The translations under genes and the position numbers were made by a program. A stretch of 8,055 nucleotides of DNA from SCQX01 sp035720945 (GTDB lineage Bacteria > Pseudomonadota > Gammaproteobacteria > Burkholderiales > Burkholderiaceae_B). Location: assembly GCA_035720945.1 (NCBI GenBank), contig DASTNK010000039.1, positions 1-8,055 on the forward strand, written 5' to 3'. Positions 5,806-8,055 of the stretch are shown here, in pieces (positions within the stretch are counted from its first letter, which is position 1; the number at the start of each line of letters is the position of its first letter). Below the pieces are notes generated by a model, which worked only from the letters and a program-made list of their open reading frames with translations, searched no databases and was not told where the DNA came from.

Positions 5806-5866
5806 GGGGCAACGCCGCCACGCGCGGCATTGCCCCGGGCAGGCCGGCGATCCGCCAGCCTTGCCC
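5806..5866 (-). other. Two back-to-back stem-loops between etfA and the dehydrogenase gene
   Basis: Directly after etfA, minus-strand RNA can fold two GC-rich hairpins with no spacer between them. The first (5837-5866) has a 13-bp stem with one bulged A and a 3-base loop. The second (5806-5836) has 7 bp, a G-U wobble, then 4 bp, around a 7-base loop. No T-run follows, so these are not typical terminators. They more likely tune or protect the etfBA message relative to the downstream gene. The rest of the roughly 150-bp gap shows no gene. Confidence 0.5.
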
Positions 5867-5878
5867 CAACCTACAGAG

Positions 5879-6808
5879 CTACAGGGCTGCGGTCAGTTCC
5901 GGCACGGCCTGGAACAAATCGGCCACCAGGCCGTAGTCGGCCACCCCGAAGATGGGCGCCTCGGCGTCCTTGTTGATGGCCACGATGACCTTGGAGTCCT
6001 TCATGCCCGCCAGGTGCTGGATGGCCCCCGAGATGCCCACCGCGATGTACAGCTGCGGCGCGACGATCTTGCCGGTCTGCCCCACCTGCCAGTCATTGGG
6101 CGCGTAGCCCGCGTCCACCGCCGCGCGCGAGGCTCCCAGCGCCGCCCCCAGCTTGTCGGCCAGGGGGTCCAGCAGCTTGAAGTTCTCGGCGCTGCCAAGC
6201 CCCCGCCCGCCCGAGACCACGATGGCCGCACCGGCCAGCTCCGGCCGGTCGCTCTTGGCGACCTCGCGCCCTTCAAACGTCGAGAGGCCGGAATCGGCCA
6301 CGGCATCCACCACCTCGATCGTGGCGCTGCCGCCCTCGGCCGCCACCGCATCGAACCCCGTCGTGCGCACCGTGAGCACCTTGACCGCATCGCCGCTTTG
6401 CACCGTGGCGATGGCGTTGCCCGCGTAGATGGGCCGCTGGAACGTGTCGGGCGAGTCCACCGCGATGATGTCCGAGACCTGGGCCACGTCGAGCCTGGCG
6501 GCCACGCGCGGCGCCACGTTCTTGCCCGCGGCGGTCGCCGCGAACAGGATGTGGCTGTGGCCCTGCGCCACCGCCAGCACCTGCGCCGCGATGTTCTCGG
6601 CCAGGCCCTCGGCCAACTGCGGCGCGTCGGCCAGCAGCACCTTGGCCACGCCCGCCACCTTCGCGGCCTGCTCGGCCACGGCCCGCGCCCCGCCCCCAGC
6701 GACCAGCACATGCACGTCGCCACCGAGTCGCGCCGCCGCCGCGACCGTGTTCAGCGTGGCGCCCTTCAACTGGGCGTTATCGTGTTCGGCAATTACCAGC
6801 GTCGTCAT
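5879..6808 (-). CDS. etfA: Electron transfer flavoprotein, alpha subunit
   Basis: The FAD-binding subunit of the soluble ETF heterodimer, which collects electrons from acyl-CoA dehydrogenases and delivers them to ETF:quinone oxidoreductase. The 309-residue protein has the usual N-terminal domain (1-185) and the C-terminal FAD domain, with SGGRGLGSAENF (199-210), GASRAAVDAGY (225-235) and QVGQTGKIVAPQLYIAVGIS (241-260). The classic alpha-subunit signature lies at about 252-280 and includes GAIQHLAGM and INKDAEAPIF. Its ATG overlaps the etfB stop by one base (TGATG), which points to translational coupling and equal synthesis of the two subunits. Length and motifs are complete. Confidence 0.97.
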   Translation of the reverse strand: MTTLVIAEHDNAQLKGATLNTVAAAARLGGDVHVLVAGGGARAVAEQAAKVAGVAKVLLADAPQLAEGLAENIAAQVLAVAQGHSHILFAATAAGKNVAPRVAARLDVAQVSDIIAVDSPDTFQRPIYAGNAIATVQSGDAVKVLTVRTTGFDAVAAEGGSATIEVVDAVADSGLSTFEGREVAKSDRPELAGAAIVVSGGRGLGSAENFKLLDPLADKLGAALGASRAAVDAGYAPNDWQVGQTGKIVAPQLYIAVGISGAIQHLAGMKDSKVIVAINKDAEAPIFGVADYGLVADLFQAVPELTAAL

Positions 6809-7557
6809 CAGATCACCTTCGCTTCATTCTTGAGTTTGTCCACCAGCGTGGCCACATCGGGCACCACCACCCCGGCCGAGCGGCTCGGCGGCTCGGTGAC
6901 CCTCAGCGTCCTCAGGCGCGGCGCGACGTCCACGCCCAGTTCTTCAGGCGTGGCGGTCTCCAGCGGCTTCTTCTTGGCCTTCATGATGTTGGGCAGCGTC
7001 ACGTAGCGCGGCTCGTTCAGGCGCAGGTCCGTCGTGACGATGGCCGGCAGCTTCAGCGACAGGGTCTCCAGGCCGCCATCGACCTCGCGCGTGACGCGCA
7101 CCGAGCCCTCGCCCATCTCGACCTTGCTGGCGAACGTGGCCTGCGGCCAGTCCAGCAGCGCGGCGAGCATCTGCCCGGTCTGGTTGGCGTCGTCATCGAT
7201 GGCCTGCTTGCCCAGGATCACCAGCCCGGGCGACTCCTTGCGCACCACCGCGGCCAGCAGCTTGGCCACCGCCAGCGGCTGCAGCTCGACGTCGGTCTGC
7301 ACCAGCACCGCGCGGTCCGCGCCGATGGCCAGCGCCGTGCGCAGCGTCTCCTGGCTCGCCTGCGCGCCGCACGAGACCGCCACGACCTCCTGCGCCGCGC
7401 CCTTCTCCTTGAGCCGCATGGCCTCTTCCACCGCGATCTCGTCGAACGGGTTCATCGACATTTTCACGTTCGCGATGTCCACCCCGCTCTGGTCCGATTT
7501 GACGCGAACCTTCACGTTGTAGTCCACCACGCGCTTGACGGGCACCAGTACCTTCAT
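6808..7557 (-). CDS. etfB: Electron transfer flavoprotein, beta subunit
   Basis: Partner of EtfA in the ETF heterodimer; it binds AMP and carries the loop that docks to client dehydrogenases. The 249-residue protein begins MKVLVPVKRVVDYNVKVRVK and contains GADRAVLV (79-86), a nucleotide-binding segment. The beta-subunit signature spans about 146-190, including VTREVDGG and LPAIVTTDLRLNEPRY. It is followed by the client-recognition loop at TLPNIMKAKKKPLE (187-200). GGAGG lies eight bases before the ATG. The gene begins only 23 bases beyond the T-run of a strong terminator hairpin, so its promoter must be very close or must lie upstream of that hairpin. Confidence 0.97.
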   Translation of the reverse strand: MKVLVPVKRVVDYNVKVRVKSDQSGVDIANVKMSMNPFDEIAVEEAMRLKEKGAAQEVVAVSCGAQASQETLRTALAIGADRAVLVQTDVELQPLAVAKLLAAVVRKESPGLVILGKQAIDDDANQTGQMLAALLDWPQATFASKVEMGEGSVRVTREVDGGLETLSLKLPAIVTTDLRLNEPRYVTLPNIMKAKKKPLETATPEELGVDVAPRLRTLRVTEPPSRSAGVVVPDVATLVDKLKNEAKVI

Positions 7558-7580
7558 CCAGGGGTCCTCCAGGGATTCTC

Positions 7581-7617
7581 AAAAAAACGAGGTTTCGACA
7601 CACCGTCGAAACCTCGT
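7581..7617 (-). terminator. Rho-independent terminator (13-bp stem) just upstream of etfB
   Basis: Minus-strand RNA folds a perfect 13-bp stem (7587-7599 with 7605-7617) around a 5-base loop, and the stem leads directly into a U-run encoded by the A-run at 7581-7587. It sits about 100 bases past the stop of the citryl-CoA lyase-like gene and so should end that transcript. Its closeness to etfB means it could also lie within the etfB leader as an attenuator. The other 102 bases between that stop and the hairpin (7618-7719) hold no gene, and I see no convincing promoter there. Confidence 0.9.
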
Positions 7618-7719
7618 ACGTCAGTGAATGGTTCGAGCGTTCTCCAATTCACAAGGCAAGTCGTTACCACGGAGGCTCACACAAACCCGAGCCTTCTCGG
7701 CAAACTACGGGAGCCGCTC

Positions 7720-8055
7720 TCAACTCGCACCATCCAAATTCCGGTGCGCCGGCCCGACATAGGAATATGGAACACTGGGAGGCATCGGCCCCTTGATGCG
7801 CTCGGACAAGGTCGATTGCTCATAAGCATGAGCCAGGACACCGACGGACCGCGACAAGATAAACAGCCCGCGACCGAGAGCCGCCGGAAAGCCCAGTTCA
7901 CAATAAACAGCGGCCGTGGCCCCATCGATGTTTATCGGCAATTTGACACCGACCAACCGCGCCAATGACACCTCCATCGCACGGGCGATCGCAACATATT
8001 TCCCCGAGATCACTCCTTCGTCACGGGCCGCATCAAGTAACTCCAACAGCCGAAC
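7720..8055 (-). CDS. Citrate synthase/citryl-CoA lyase family protein, C-terminal part (cut by window edge)
   Basis: Only the last 111 residues are inside the window; the frame is open through position 8055 and the real start lies beyond it. The visible part has DAARDEGVISGKYVAIARAM, then LPINIDGATAAVYCELGFP, GRGLFILSRSVGVLAHAYEQ and RIKGPMPP. This is the C-terminal helical region of the citrate synthase superfamily, with the conserved Asp of NIDGATAA and the Arg of LSRSVG in active-site positions. Wording and spacing fit the shorter citryl-CoA lyase-like members better than housekeeping citrate synthase. It would cleave or form citryl-CoA or a related acyl-CoA. The product name is an inference from a fragment. 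A strong terminator follows, so it is probably not co-transcribed with etfBA. Confidence 0.8.
   Translation of the reverse strand, partial: VRLLELLDAARDEGVISGKYVAIARAMEVSLARLVGVKLPINIDGATAAVYCELGFPAALGRGLFILSRSVGVLAHAYEQSTLSERIKGPMPPSVPYSYVGPAHRNLDGAS

Noticed and set aside
4693..5976. A 427-codon plus-strand frame antisense to the dehydrogenase gene, and a similar 426-codon frame antisense to etfA.
   Set aside because: Their length is explained by high third-position GC on the coding strand; the products are arginine/histidine-rich with no recognisable domain.
1..8055. CRISPR arrays, tRNA or rRNA genes, insertion sequences, phage or attachment sites.
   Set aside because: I found no spaced direct repeats, tRNA-like cloverleafs, transposase motifs or terminal inverted repeats by reading both strands.

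Overview
The window looks like a chromosomal housekeeping region of a high-GC betaproteobacterium, most likely from the Alcaligenaceae (Bordetella/Achromobacter relatives). This is inferred from recalled protein resemblance: the L19 N-terminus, the LsfA-type peroxiredoxin, and an etfB-etfA-acyl-CoA dehydrogenase block. I could run no database search. Apart from rsgA at the left end, every gene is read from the minus strand, so the window is best followed from right to left.

Right part (8055 to 3910). The 3' end of a citrate synthase/citryl-CoA lyase family gene enters from the right edge. A textbook rho-independent terminator lies about 100 bp beyond its stop codon. Immediately after it come etfB and etfA (stop and start overlap as TGATG), then, after about 150 bp with two back-to-back GC-rich stem-loops, a 605-residue acyl-CoA dehydrogenase. 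Together these look like a module that oxidises an acyl-CoA and passes the electrons through the electron transfer flavoprotein to the quinone pool.

Middle part (3909 to 2384). A 1-Cys peroxiredoxin of the LsfA/Prx6 type has an AT-rich upstream region with a LysR-type palindrome, a strong leader stem-loop, and a good terminator. Beyond that terminator is the most striking element of the window: an AT-rich island at 2901-2955 with two perfect CTGT-N8-ACAG LexA (SOS) boxes, 31 bp centre to centre. They cover the -35 and -10 of a good extended -10 promoter. It points at a previously unremarkable 58-codon ORF (2636-2812) with a GAGG ribosome binding site and one C-terminal membrane segment. This is a candidate SOS-induced small membrane protein, comparable in layout to TisB, SidA or DidA, though no homology to these is claimed.

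Left part (2563 to 1). Ribosomal protein L19 (rplS) has its own TATAAT promoter, a roughly 165-nt structured leader, a GTG start and its own terminator. It is not preceded by trmD in this window, unlike the usual rpsP-rimM-trmD-rplS operon. Then comes a NUDIX CoA pyrophosphatase gene (NudL-like), which converges on rsgA, the ribosome-assembly GTPase. The rplS, NUDIX and rsgA genes thus form a conserved-looking translation/CoA housekeeping cluster, with the oxidative stress and SOS genes lying beside it.
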